Shown piece after piece: positions 1 through 6,630 of a stretch of 7,886 nucleotides of DNA. The translations under genes were made by a program, and so were the position numbers. Each line of letters starts with the position of its first letter. The stretch's first letter is position 1. The stretch lies in assembly GCA_021779335.1 (NCBI GenBank), contig JAJYAW010000122.1, positions 1 through 7,886 of the forward strand, given 5' to 3'. The notes under the pieces are model-generated. The model did no database searches, was not told where the DNA came from, and saw nothing but the letters and a program-made list of their open reading frames with translations. The stretch is from Myxococcales bacterium. GTDB taxonomy: Bacteria; Myxococcota; Myxococcia; Myxococcales; Anaeromyxobacteraceae.

Positions 1-49
1 CTCTCCGAGATGTGCTCTAGAGTTCCGCCTCCACGCTTCGCCTCGCCCT

Positions 50-53
50 GGAG
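50..53 (+). promoter_or_regulatory. Shine-Dalgarno of the porin-like gene
   Basis: GGAG placed 7 nt before the ATG at 61. It fixes the start at 61, because the more distal ATG at 10 lacks such a site and would bury the signal peptide. The promoter is not resolvable in the 49 bases that remain upstream. Confidence 0.6.
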
Positions 54-60
54 CGCCACG

Positions 61-1323
61 ATGACCCGCCTCGCCCTCCTCCTCGCCGCCGCCCTGCCGC
101 TCTCGGCCGCGGCCGAGAGCCCGTCGCCCGCCCCGGCCGCGCCGCCGCGCCTGGGCGGCGTGACCGTCGACCTCGGCGGCTGGCTGGCCTTCGGCACCTT
201 CGCCACCTTCGGCGCCCTCGACTCGAACGAGCTGCCGCGCGCCGCCGTCCGCCCGTCCACGGAGCGGACCTTCGGCATGACGGCGCGCCAGAGCCGGCTG
301 CGGGCCGCCCTTGGCCTGCCGAGCGACGGCCTCCTCGCCGACGCCAGGCTCGACGGCCTGGTGGAGCTCGACTTCATGGGAGGCTCGGTCGGCGGCGACG
401 GCTCGCTGCCGCTGGTCCGCCTCCGCCACGCCTGGATCTCCGCCGCCTTCGGGGGCCCGGCGCACCTCACCGTCCTGCTGGGGCAGGACTGGGGGCTCAT
501 GGGCGGTCCGAACGTGCCGGTCAGCCTGGGCCACCTGGCGGTGCCGCGCTTCAGCGGCGCCGGCCTGCTCTACCGCCGCGCCCCGCAGCTCCGCGTCTCC
601 GCCTCCTTCGGCGGCGACCTCTCCGTCCGCGCCGAGGGGGCGCTGCTGGCGCCGCTCGACCGGGCCGTCACGCCGGCGGCCACCGCGGCCTGGCCGGATC
701 GCCCGCCCCCCACCGGCGTGGGCGCGCGCTCCGGGCTGCCGGACGCCGAGGGGCGCGTCTCGCTGCGCCTGCAGCGGGGCGGCCGCCCGCTCCTCGAGCT
801 GGGGCTCTCCGGCCACGCCGGCCGGGAGCGCTGGCTCCTCACCGGCGGCGGGCAGGACGTGAACGCCAGCGTGGACAGCTACGGCGGCGCCCTCGACGCC
901 CGGCTCGACCTGCCGCGCGTCACGGCGCTGGCCGGGGCCTTCCTGGGCAAGAACCTCGACGTCCTCTCCACGCTGAGCGCGGGGGTCACGCTCAGCCTCG
1001 ACGCGCAGGGGCAGCCGCTGGCGGTCACCGGCGTCACGGTCATGGGCGGCTTCGGCCAGGTGGCCGTGGCCCCGCTCCCCTGGCTCCACCTGGTGGCCGG
1101 CGCCGGCGTGGAGCAGGCCGAGCGCAAGGAGCTCCCGGCCAACCCGGCCGACGGCACGGTGCCCCTGCGCAACCTGCAGGCCTCCGGCGGCGCGCTGGTG
1201 GACCTGACGAGCCGCTGGCAGGGCGGCGTCGAGTACACCGCCTACCTGACCCGCTACGTGGGCGTCCCCGACCGCGACGTCTGGTCGGGGCAGCTCGAGG
1301 TCTCGAGCCGCTACGCCTTCTAG
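61..1323 (+). CDS. Outer-membrane beta-barrel protein, DcaP-like porin
   Basis: Predicted 420-residue exported outer-membrane barrel, possibly a diffusion channel for small anions or organic acids. The ATG at 61 is chosen because a GGAG Shine-Dalgarno lies at 50-53, 7 nt upstream, and translation from it begins with a clear signal peptide: Arg3, a Leu/Ala-rich core at residues 4-14, and a probable signal peptidase I site after Ala18 (S-A-A-A/E-S). A start at base 10 would put 17 unrelated residues ahead of the signal. A Pro/Ala-rich linker (about 20-30) follows. The mature part alternates short amphipathic strands with Gly/Asp turns and ends in Phe (SSRYAF), the usual BAM recognition signature. 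RQSRL at 76-80, an acidic strand (VELDFMGG, 101-108), LRHAW at 121-125 and LLGQDWGLM at 139-147 resemble the RQSR / DFFG / LRHAY / GQTWS pattern I associate with DcaP-type porins; that match is from memory. It is convergent with the ligase operon, so no shared regulation is implied. The barrel call is firm; substrate unknown. Confidence 0.75.
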   Translation: MTRLALLLAAALPLSAAAESPSPAPAAPPRLGGVTVDLGGWLAFGTFATFGALDSNELPRAAVRPSTERTFGMTARQSRLRAALGLPSDGLLADARLDGLVELDFMGGSVGGDGSLPLVRLRHAWISAAFGGPAHLTVLLGQDWGLMGGPNVPVSLGHLAVPRFSGAGLLYRRAPQLRVSASFGGDLSVRAEGALLAPLDRAVTPAATAAWPDRPPPTGVGARSGLPDAEGRVSLRLQRGGRPLLELGLSGHAGRERWLLTGGGQDVNASVDSYGGALDARLDLPRVTALAGAFLGKNLDVLSTLSAGVTLSLDAQGQPLAVTGVTVMGGFGQVAVAPLPWLHLVAGAGVEQAERKELPANPADGTVPLRNLQASGGALVDLTSRWQGGVEYTAYLTRYVGVPDRDVWSGQLEVSSRYAF

Positions 1324-1328
1324 CCGGC

Positions 1329-1370
1329 CCCGCCGCCGCGGGCGCGCGGGGCGCCGGGGCGGGCGGCGGG
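1329..1370. terminator. Inverted repeat in convergent gap, possible bidirectional terminator
   Basis: The 49-bp gap between the porin-like gene (stop at 1323) and the last gene of the minus-strand operon (stop codon at 1373-1375) holds a perfect 9-bp inverted repeat, CCCGCCGCC at 1329-1337 and GGCGGCGGG at 1362-1370. The 24-nt loop is all G/C and can fold further, for example CCGCG 1336-1340 with CGCGG 1345-1349 as an alternative. No T-run follows on either strand, so it is not a textbook intrinsic terminator. Position between converging genes is the main argument; chance pairing is likely in sequence this GC-rich. Confidence 0.35.
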
Positions 1371-1372
1371 CG

Positions 1373-2704
1373 CTACCGCGCGCCGGGCGGGCGCCGGTCC
1401 ACCACGCGCGTCGCCTTGCCGGCGGAGCGCTCGATGGAGCCGGGCGCCACCAGCTCCACCGTCATGCGGACGCCGGTGACGGCCTGGATCTCGCGGTCGA
1501 TCCGGTCGCGCAGCGCCACCAGGCGGCGCATCTCGTCGGAGAAGTCGGCGGGGCGGACCTCCACCTTGACGGTGGCCTCGTCGAGCGCGCCGGGGCGCGA
1601 CACCTCGATGAGGTAGTGCGGCGCCGTCCCCTCCACGCGGAGCAGCGCCTCCTCGACCTGGCTCGGGAAGACGTTGACGCCGCGGATGATGAGCATGTCG
1701 TCGGAGCGGCCGACGACCCGCCCCATGCGCGCGCCGGTGCGGCCGCAGGGGCAGGGGGAGCGGTCGAGCGCCGCCAGGTCGCGGGTGCGGTAGCGGATGA
1801 CCGGCATGGCCTCCTTGGTGAGCGAGGTGAAGCAGAGCTCGCCCACCTCGCCGTCCGGCACCGGCCGGAGCGTCTCGGGGTGGAGGCACTCCACCAGGAA
1901 GTGGTCCTCGGCCACGTGCATGCCGCGCCGGGCGGCGCACTCGCCGGAGACGCCCGGCCCGATGACCTCGGAGAGGCCGTAGTTGTTGAAGGCCAGGATG
2001 CCGAGCTCGCGCTCCAGCGCCTGGCGGAGCTCCTCGGTCCAGGGCTCGCCGCCGAAGTGGCCGAGGCGCAGCCTCAGGTCCGAGGGGCCCAGGCCGGCCT
2101 CGCGCACCACCTCGGCGAGGTGGAGGGCGTAGGAGGGGGTGCAGATGAGCGCGTCGGCCGCGAGGTCCCGGAGCAGCAGCACCTGGCGGGGCGTGTTGCC
2201 GCCGCCCGACGGGACCACCCCGGCCCCGACCCGCTCGATGCCGGCGTGGAGGCCGAAGCCGCCGGTGAAGAGGCCGTAGCCGAAGGCCACGTGGACCAGG
2301 TGCTCGGGCCGCAGGCCCCCGGCCGTGAGGAAGCGCGCCACCAGGCCCGCCCAGGTGTCGAGGTCGCGCCGGGTGTAGGCCACGAAGGTGGGCAGGCCGG
2401 TGGTGCCGGAGGAGCCGTGGACGCGGGCGATGCGGGCGCGCGGCACCGCCAGCAGGCCGAGCGGGTATGCGGCCCGCATGTCGTCCTTCACCGTGAAGGG
2501 GAGGCGGGCCAGGTCGTCGAGGCCGCGCACCGAGGCCGGGTCGACGCCGGCCCGGGCGAAGGCCTCGCGGTAGAAGGGGACGGCCTGGGCGCGCGCCACC
2601 GTCTCGACGAGGCGCGCGGCCTGCAGCGCGGCCAGCTCGCCGCGCGGCAGCGCCTCGGCCGGGTCGAAGAGCCGGTTCTCGACGACGAAGTCGGTCACGG
2701 GCAA
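1373..2704 (-). CDS. Phenylacetate-CoA ligase-type acyl-CoA synthetase, divergent copy (ligase 2)
   Basis: A 443-residue ANL-superfamily enzyme of the PaaK branch, expected to adenylate a carboxylic acid and transfer the acyl group to CoA (ATP to AMP plus PPi) in the cytoplasm. Visible motifs: P-loop SSGTTG (98-103), YGLSE (242-246), YRTRD (305-309), the hinge and following conserved block RGVNVFPSQVE (341-351), a CPCGRT cysteine pair (C318, C320), and the C-terminal catalytic Lys430 in SAGKATR. Length is normal for the family. Oddities relative to its paralogue at 3203-4528: Leu104 replaces the usual Lys after the P-loop (SSGTTGLP), and the GYGLFTGG region carries F141, F150, L152 and A154 where the paralogue has Y, L, A and Y, suggesting a different acid. 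The start is uncertain: the TTG at 2704 is 4 nt after the ACT gene stop and lacks a Shine-Dalgarno; a GTG lies two codons in. Last gene of the operon, probably translated by coupling. Substrate not determined. Confidence 0.85.
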   Translation of the reverse strand: MPVTDFVVENRLFDPAEALPRGELAALQAARLVETVARAQAVPFYREAFARAGVDPASVRGLDDLARLPFTVKDDMRAAYPLGLLAVPRARIARVHGSSGTTGLPTFVAYTRRDLDTWAGLVARFLTAGGLRPEHLVHVAFGYGLFTGGFGLHAGIERVGAGVVPSGGGNTPRQVLLLRDLAADALICTPSYALHLAEVVREAGLGPSDLRLRLGHFGGEPWTEELRQALERELGILAFNNYGLSEVIGPGVSGECAARRGMHVAEDHFLVECLHPETLRPVPDGEVGELCFTSLTKEAMPVIRYRTRDLAALDRSPCPCGRTGARMGRVVGRSDDMLIIRGVNVFPSQVEEALLRVEGTAPHYLIEVSRPGALDEATVKVEVRPADFSDEMRRLVALRDRIDREIQAVTGVRMTVELVAPGSIERSAGKATRVVDRRPPGAR

Positions 2705-2708
2705 GGGG

Positions 2709-3152
2709 CTAGGCGGCGGCGCGCCGGAAGAGCTCCTCGGCGGAGACCAGCGCCACGCCGGCCGAGGCGAGCTTCACCTGGGCGCCCTCCGGATCCTCCA
2801 GCCGGAAGAGGAGCGTGGCGCTCTTGCCCCGCTGGCGCAGGCCGAAGGCGTACATGTACTCGACGCCCAGGCCGGTCCGCTCGAAGACCTCCAGCACCGA
2901 GGCCAGGCCGCCGGCGTGGTCGGGCACGTCGAGGGCCAGCAGGTCGGTCACGTTGACCACCTGGCCGGCCGCCTCCAGCACCTGCTTGGCGCGCTGCCAG
3001 TCCTTGACGATGAGCCGGAGGATGCCGAACTGCTGCGTGTCGGCCAGCGACATGGTGAGGATGTCGATGCCGGCGTCGCCCAGCACCTTGCAGGGGACGC
3101 GCAGCTGGCCGGGGCGGTTCTCGAGGAAGAGCGACAGCTGGCGGATCTTCAT
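2709..3152 (-). CDS. Two-ACT-domain protein, probable amino-acid-binding regulator
   Basis: A 147-residue soluble protein made of two ACT domains and nothing else. The first (about residues 3-66) opens with the ACT signature LSLFLENRPGQL; the second (about 72-140) opens with LDVPDHAGGLASVLEVFERTG and continues with the strand VEYMYAF. ACT domains bind amino acids or similar small molecules at dimer interfaces and control partner enzymes. No catalytic or DNA-binding domain is present, so any effect must be through a protein partner or ligand buffering. The start is the ATG at 3152, with GGAG 6 nt upstream; an open frame extends beyond it but runs antiphase through the neighbouring ligase and does not look like protein. 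It sits between the two ligase genes, 50 nt after one and 4 nt before the other. Tandem-ACT proteins next to PaaK and Ior genes are familiar in deltaproteobacteria, but their exact role is, to my knowledge, not settled. Confidence 0.9.
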   Translation of the reverse strand: MKIRQLSLFLENRPGQLRVPCKVLGDAGIDILTMSLADTQQFGILRLIVKDWQRAKQVLEAAGQVVNVTDLLALDVPDHAGGLASVLEVFERTGLGVEYMYAFGLRQRGKSATLLFRLEDPEGAQVKLASAGVALVSAEELFRRAAA

Positions 3153-3202
3153 GGTCTGCTCCGTGCTGGAAGGGGTCCCGGGCCGTTCCGGTGCTGGTCC
3201 GC

Positions 3203-4528
3203 TCAGATCTTGCGCTGGTCCAGCACCCGCTTCGCCTTGCCCTCGCTGCGGGCGATGGTCTTGGGCTGCACCAGGTGCACCTTCACGCGGAGGCCGATGG
3301 TGTGCTCGATGGCGTCGGCCAGCTCGGCCTGCAGCGCCTCCAGGCCGCGGATCCGGTCGGAGAAGAACTCGGCCGTCACCTCGACCTGCACCTCCATCTC
3401 GTCCAGCCCCTTCTGGCGGGTCAGCACGATCTGGTAGTGGGGCAGCGTCCCCTCCACCTTGAGGAGGGCCGTCTCCACCTGGCTCGGGAAGACGTTGACG
3501 CCGCGGATGATGAACATGTCGTCGGAGCGGCGGCCGATGCGCCGGATGCGCCGGATGGTCCGCCCGCAGGAGCAGGGCTCCGGGTGGAGGGCGGTGATGT
3601 CCCGCGTCCGGTAGCGGATCATCGGCATGGCCTGCTTGGAGAGCGTGGTGAGCACGAGCTCGCCCTCGCTGCCGTCGGGCAGCACCGCGCCGCTGGCCGG
3701 GTCGATGATCTCCGGGTAGAAGTGGTCCTCGAAGAGGTGCAGGCCGTCGCGGTGGACGCACTCGATGCCCACGCCCGGGCCGATGATCTCGGAGAGGCCG
3801 TAGATGTCGTGGGCCCGGATGCCGGCCTCGGCCTGGATGTGCTGCCGCATCTCCTCGCTCCAGGGCTCGGCCCCGAAGATCCCCACCTTGAGCTTGCCGA
3901 AGCCGACCCCGGCCTCCTTGGCCCGCTCGATGAGGTGCACCATGTAGCTCGGCGTGCAGGCGATGGCGGTCACGCCGAAGTCGGCCAGCACCATGAGCTG
4001 CCGCTCGGTGTTGCCGCCGGAGATGGGGATGACGGTGGCGCCCAGCGCCTCGGCGCCGTAGTGGGCCCCCAGGCCGCCGGTGAAGAGGCCGTAGCCGTAG
4101 GCGTTCTGCACCACGTCGCCCTGGTGCAGGCCGCAGGCGGCGAAGGAGCGGACCATGACGCCGGTCCAGACCTGCAGGTCGGCCGCGGTGTAGGCCACCA
4201 CGATGGGCTTGCCGGTGGTGCCGGACGAGGCGTGCAGCCGCACCACCTCCTCCATGGGCGAGGCGAAGAGGCCGAACGGGTAGGTGTCGCGCAGGTCGGC
4301 CTTGACCGTGAAGGGCAGCTGGCCCAGGTCGGGGAGGGCGCGGACCGCCTCGGGGCCGAGGTCGAGCCGCTCCATGCGCTCGCGGAAGAGCGGCACCCGC
4401 TCGTAGGCGCGCCGCACCACCGCCTGGAGCCGCCCGAGCTGCAGCGCCTCGAGCTGGGGGCGCGGCAGGTAGTCCGGCGCGCTGGCCGGGTGGAAGGCGG
4501 AGGTGGCGTCGTTCCAGCCGTGCGTCAT
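3203..4528 (-). CDS. paaK: Phenylacetate-CoA ligase (aryl/acyl-CoA synthetase, ligase 1)
   Basis: A 441-residue AMP-forming CoA ligase that fits the canonical PaaK pattern. In order: N-terminal LPRPQLEALQLGRL and YERVPLFRERM helices, LPFTVKADLRDTYPFGL (71-87), P-loop SSGTTGKP with Lys107 (101-108), the pocket region AYGYGLFTGGLGAHYGAE (143-160), SGGNTERQ, CTPSY, the YGLSEIIGPGV block (243-253), EDHF, YRTRD (306-310), hinge and conserved block RGVNVFPSQVE (342-352), and catalytic Lys431 in RSEGKAKRV. The family makes phenylacetyl-CoA or related aryl-acetyl-CoA from the free acid, ATP and CoA. Its ATG overlaps the iorB stop by 4 nt (ATGA), and a purine-rich GAAAGGGG lies 8 nt upstream, so it should be translationally coupled to IorAB, which makes the same kind of aryl-acyl-CoA from 2-oxoacids. 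Whether phenylacetate, indoleacetate, hydroxyphenylacetate or a branched acid is the true substrate cannot be read from the sequence. Confidence 0.92.
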   Translation of the reverse strand: MTHGWNDATSAFHPASAPDYLPRPQLEALQLGRLQAVVRRAYERVPLFRERMERLDLGPEAVRALPDLGQLPFTVKADLRDTYPFGLFASPMEEVVRLHASSGTTGKPIVVAYTAADLQVWTGVMVRSFAACGLHQGDVVQNAYGYGLFTGGLGAHYGAEALGATVIPISGGNTERQLMVLADFGVTAIACTPSYMVHLIERAKEAGVGFGKLKVGIFGAEPWSEEMRQHIQAEAGIRAHDIYGLSEIIGPGVGIECVHRDGLHLFEDHFYPEIIDPASGAVLPDGSEGELVLTTLSKQAMPMIRYRTRDITALHPEPCSCGRTIRRIRRIGRRSDDMFIIRGVNVFPSQVETALLKVEGTLPHYQIVLTRQKGLDEMEVQVEVTAEFFSDRIRGLEALQAELADAIEHTIGLRVKVHLVQPKTIARSEGKAKRVLDQRKI

Positions 4529-5004
4529 GGCACGGACCCCTTTCCGAGGCGGAAGGCCTTCTCGTTGAGCTCGTGGAGCCGCTCCGGCAGGGCGGCCCGG
4601 ATGGCCGCCAGCCAGTGCTCGTCGGCCAGGTCGAGCCGGGCCGCCAGCGCGCCGAGCAGCGCCACGTTGAGCGAGCGGCGGTTGGGCAGGGCCGCCTCGG
4701 CGACCGCGTCGGGAGGGATGAGGACGCCGCCGGCCTTGAGGTTGGGCCGGTTCACCTCGATCTCGCTCGGCTCCAGCACCACCAGGAAGTCGGCCTGGCC
4801 GCGCGGGATCATGGGCGAGAGCACCTCGGCCCCGTAGCGCACGTCGCTCGTCACCGAGCCGCCGCGCTGGCTCATGCCGTGGACCTCGGCCTTCTTGACG
4901 TCGAAGCCGGCGCGGAAGGCGGCGTCGGCCAGGATGTCGGAGGCCTTGATGGCCCCCTGCCCGCCCAGCCCCGCGAAGACCACGTTGACCACCGGTGCCG
5001 GCAT
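4525..5004 (-). CDS. iorB: Indolepyruvate:ferredoxin oxidoreductase beta subunit
   Basis: A 159-residue gamma-type subunit of the 2-oxoacid:acceptor oxidoreductase family, partner of IorA in the CoA-dependent oxidative decarboxylation of aryl-pyruvates. It opens with the nucleotide-fold-like NVVFAGLGGQGAIKASDIL (7-25), then the family hallmark EVHGMSQRGGSVTSDVRYG (40-58), SPMIPRGQADFLVVLEPSE (63-81), and closes with LNVALLGALAA (112-122) and ELNEKAFRLG (145-154). The start at 5004 is secure: AAGGAGGG at 5011-5018, formed by the last codons of iorA, sits about 6-7 nt upstream. It begins 2 nt after the iorA stop and its stop overlaps the ligase ATG. Relatives are, from memory, about 190-200 residues; here the stretch between GGVLI (92-96) and RRSLNVALLG (109-118) is abbreviated by roughly 30 residues. 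Family identity is firm; preferred 2-oxoacid unknown. Confidence 0.92.
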   Translation of the reverse strand: MPAPVVNVVFAGLGGQGAIKASDILADAAFRAGFDVKKAEVHGMSQRGGSVTSDVRYGAEVLSPMIPRGQADFLVVLEPSEIEVNRPNLKAGGVLIPPDAVAEAALPNRRSLNVALLGALAARLDLADEHWLAAIRAALPERLHELNEKAFRLGKGSVP

Positions 5005-5006
5005 GC

Positions 5007-6620
5007 TCAGCCCTCCTTGCAGGCGGCGCAGGCGGCGGCGCTGGCCGCGTTCTGCCTCTCGTAGCCGCGGATGTCGGCGGCCGCCAGGATGCAGGGGCGG
5101 CGCGACACGATGACCGAGAGCTGCCGCCGGGCCAGCCGGTCGGACAGCAGCGCCTCGAAGCCGGCCGGGTCGGCCACCGGGTCGACCACGTCCACGTTGG
5201 GCACGCCCAGCGCCCGGGCCAGCCCCTCGATGGAGAGCCGGGTGGTGGCCTGGTGGTCCAGCCGCCGGCCGGTGCCCGGGTGCTCCTGCTGCCCGGTCAT
5301 GGCGGTGGTGCCGTTGTCGAGCACGATGAGGACGTGGCCGGTGGCGGGCGGGTTGTAGATCATCTCCACCAGGCCGTTCAGGCCGGTGTGGACGAAGGTG
5401 GAGTCGCCGATGAGCGAGACGACGCGGCGGGCGTCGGCCTCCGGCAGGACGTGGCGCAGCCCCAGCCCGACGCCCAGCGAGGCGCCCATGGCCACGCAGG
5501 TGTCCATGCCCTGGTAGGGCGGCAGCACCCCCAGCGTGTAGCAGCCGATGTCGCCGGCCACGATGCAGTCGAGCTTGCGCAGCGTGGCGTAGACCGGGTG
5601 GTAGGGGCAGGCCTCGCAGAGCTGGGGCGGCTTGCCCCTGGGGAGCGGCGCCTCCGGGCCGTCGTCCCGGGTCAGGATGCGCCGCACCCGCTCCACGTCC
5701 AGCTCGCCGAAGCGGAACGGCTCGCCCTTCCCCTCCACCCGGATCCCGGCCGCCAGGCAGGCCTCGGCGACGATGGGATCGCCCTCCTCGACCACCACGC
5801 AGCGGTCCACCGAGGCGGCGAAGGCGCGCAGCTTCTCCAGCGGGAGGGGGTGGATGGTCTTCAGCTCGAGGAGCGCGGCGTGCGGCGCCGCCTCGCGGGC
5901 GTGGCGGGCGGCCACCCCGGTGGCGATGACGCCGAGCGCGGCGGAGCCCTCGCGCCAGACGTTGAGGGGAGAGCCGTCGGCGAAGGCCGAGAGCGCCTTC
6001 AGCTTCTGGCGCAGCCTGACGTGGGCCGGCCGGGCGTAGGCCGGGATCATGACCCGCCCGGGGATGTCGCGCCGGAAGGCGGGGGCGGCCGGCGTGACCG
6101 GGGCGCGCCGCGTCACGATCGACTTGCCGTGGCAGACGCGGGTGGTCATGCGGAAGAGCACGGGCAGCTGCCAGCGCCCCGACAGCTCGAAGGCGGCCAG
6201 CAGGAGGTCGTAGGCCTCCTGCGAGTCGGAGGGCTCGAGGCAGGGCAGGCCGGCCGCCACCGCGTAGCGCCGGCTGTCCTGCTCGTTCTGCGAGGAGGCC
6301 ATGCCGGGATCGTCCGCCGCCACCACCACCAGGCCGCCGGACACGCCGGTGTAGGCGGCGGTGAAGAGCGGGTCGGCCGCCACGTTCACCCCGACGTGCT
6401 TCATGGTGACGAGCGCCCGCGCCCCGCCGAAGGCCGCCCCCAGGCCGACCTCCAGCGCCACCTTCTCGTTGGGCGCCCACTGGGCGCGGCCGCCCAGGGC
6501 GTCGAAGGCCTCCAGGATCTCGGTGGAGGGGGTGCCCGGGTAGCCGGTGCCGAGGTGCACGCCGGCGTCGAGGGCCGCCGCCGCCACCGCCTCGTCACCG
6601 GAGAGGAGCCTTCGTTCCAT
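5007..6620 (-). CDS. iorA: Indolepyruvate:ferredoxin oxidoreductase alpha subunit, lacking the C-terminal ferredoxin domain
   Basis: A 537-residue thiamine-diphosphate enzyme subunit that with IorB oxidises aryl-pyruvates (from Trp, Phe, Tyr) to aryl-acetyl-CoA plus CO2. Domains in order: pyrimidine-binding domain with GTGYPGTPSTEIL (24-36), Glu53 in the NEK-A-E motif (51-57) and KHVGVNVAADP (74-84); GGLVVVAADDPGMASSQNEQDSR (95-117); a transketolase-C-like middle with KTIHPLP (254-260); CEACPYHP (335-342), the family's CPGCPHR-type site; and the TPP/Mg domain GDIGCYTLGVLPPY (356-369), MGAS, GDSTFVHTG (405-413), LDNGTTAMTGQQ (434-445). The ATG at 6620 is preceded by AAGGAG at a rather long 11 nt. 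Typical IorA proteins run on past 600 residues with two CxxCxxCxxxCP cluster motifs; this one stops 28 residues after RRPC with only CAAC (531-534) then KEG. No frameshift explains it. First gene of the operon, divergent from ptb. Identity firm; electron acceptor uncertain. Confidence 0.93.
   Translation of the reverse strand: MERRLLSGDEAVAAAALDAGVHLGTGYPGTPSTEILEAFDALGGRAQWAPNEKVALEVGLGAAFGGARALVTMKHVGVNVAADPLFTAAYTGVSGGLVVVAADDPGMASSQNEQDSRRYAVAAGLPCLEPSDSQEAYDLLLAAFELSGRWQLPVLFRMTTRVCHGKSIVTRRAPVTPAAPAFRRDIPGRVMIPAYARPAHVRLRQKLKALSAFADGSPLNVWREGSAALGVIATGVAARHAREAAPHAALLELKTIHPLPLEKLRAFAASVDRCVVVEEGDPIVAEACLAAGIRVEGKGEPFRFGELDVERVRRILTRDDGPEAPLPRGKPPQLCEACPYHPVYATLRKLDCIVAGDIGCYTLGVLPPYQGMDTCVAMGASLGVGLGLRHVLPEADARRVVSLIGDSTFVHTGLNGLVEMIYNPPATGHVLIVLDNGTTAMTGQQEHPGTGRRLDHQATTRLSIEGLARALGVPNVDVVDPVADPAGFEALLSDRLARRQLSVIVSRRPCILAAADIRGYERQNAASAAACAACKEG
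5011..5018 (-). promoter_or_regulatory. Strong Shine-Dalgarno of iorB within the end of iorA
   Basis: Read on the minus strand this is AAGGAGGG, near-perfect anti-16S complementarity, ending 6 nt before the iorB ATG. It is encoded by the final Lys-Glu-Gly codons of iorA. It fixes the iorB start and favours coupled, roughly equal synthesis of the two subunits. Confidence 0.75.
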
Positions 6621-6630
6621 GGTCCGGACC
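6621..6630. repeat. Perfect 10-bp palindrome abutting the iorA start codon
   Basis: GGTCCGGACC reads the same on both strands and lies directly against the iorA ATG, between it and the Shine-Dalgarno. It could be a small operator half-site pair or an RNA hairpin-forming element affecting ribosome access, but a 10-bp GC palindrome is not rare in such GC-rich DNA. Confidence 0.4.

Noticed and set aside
15..22. Palindrome CTCTAGAG near the window start
   Set aside because: Only 8 bp and isolated; the window edge prevents judging a promoter or operator context.
10..60. Start of the porin-like gene at base 10
   Set aside because: The ATG at 61 has a well-spaced GGAG and gives a clean N-terminal signal peptide; the 17 extra residues do not look like protein.
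1616..2956. Long plus-strand open frame (446 codons) opposite ligase 2 and the ACT gene
   Set aside because: Antisense shadow of real genes in very GC-rich DNA; its translation is rich in Gly, Ala, Arg, Glu and His without any family motif, while the minus strand encodes clear PaaK and ACT motifs.
3191..4837. Plus-strand open frame of 548 codons opposite ligase 1 and iorB
   Set aside because: Same antisense artefact: low-complexity composition, crosses two gene boundaries of the real operon.
4950..5010. Frameshift explanation for the missing IorA ferredoxin domain
   Set aside because: Neither of the other two frames across the iorA end and iorB start contains cysteine-cluster motifs, and iorB follows at 2 nt, leaving no room for the domain.
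4525..6480. Fusion of a long upstream frame with iorB (651 codons)
   Set aside because: The upstream part is the out-of-frame shadow of iorA; iorB has its own ATG with a strong Shine-Dalgarno at 5011-5018.
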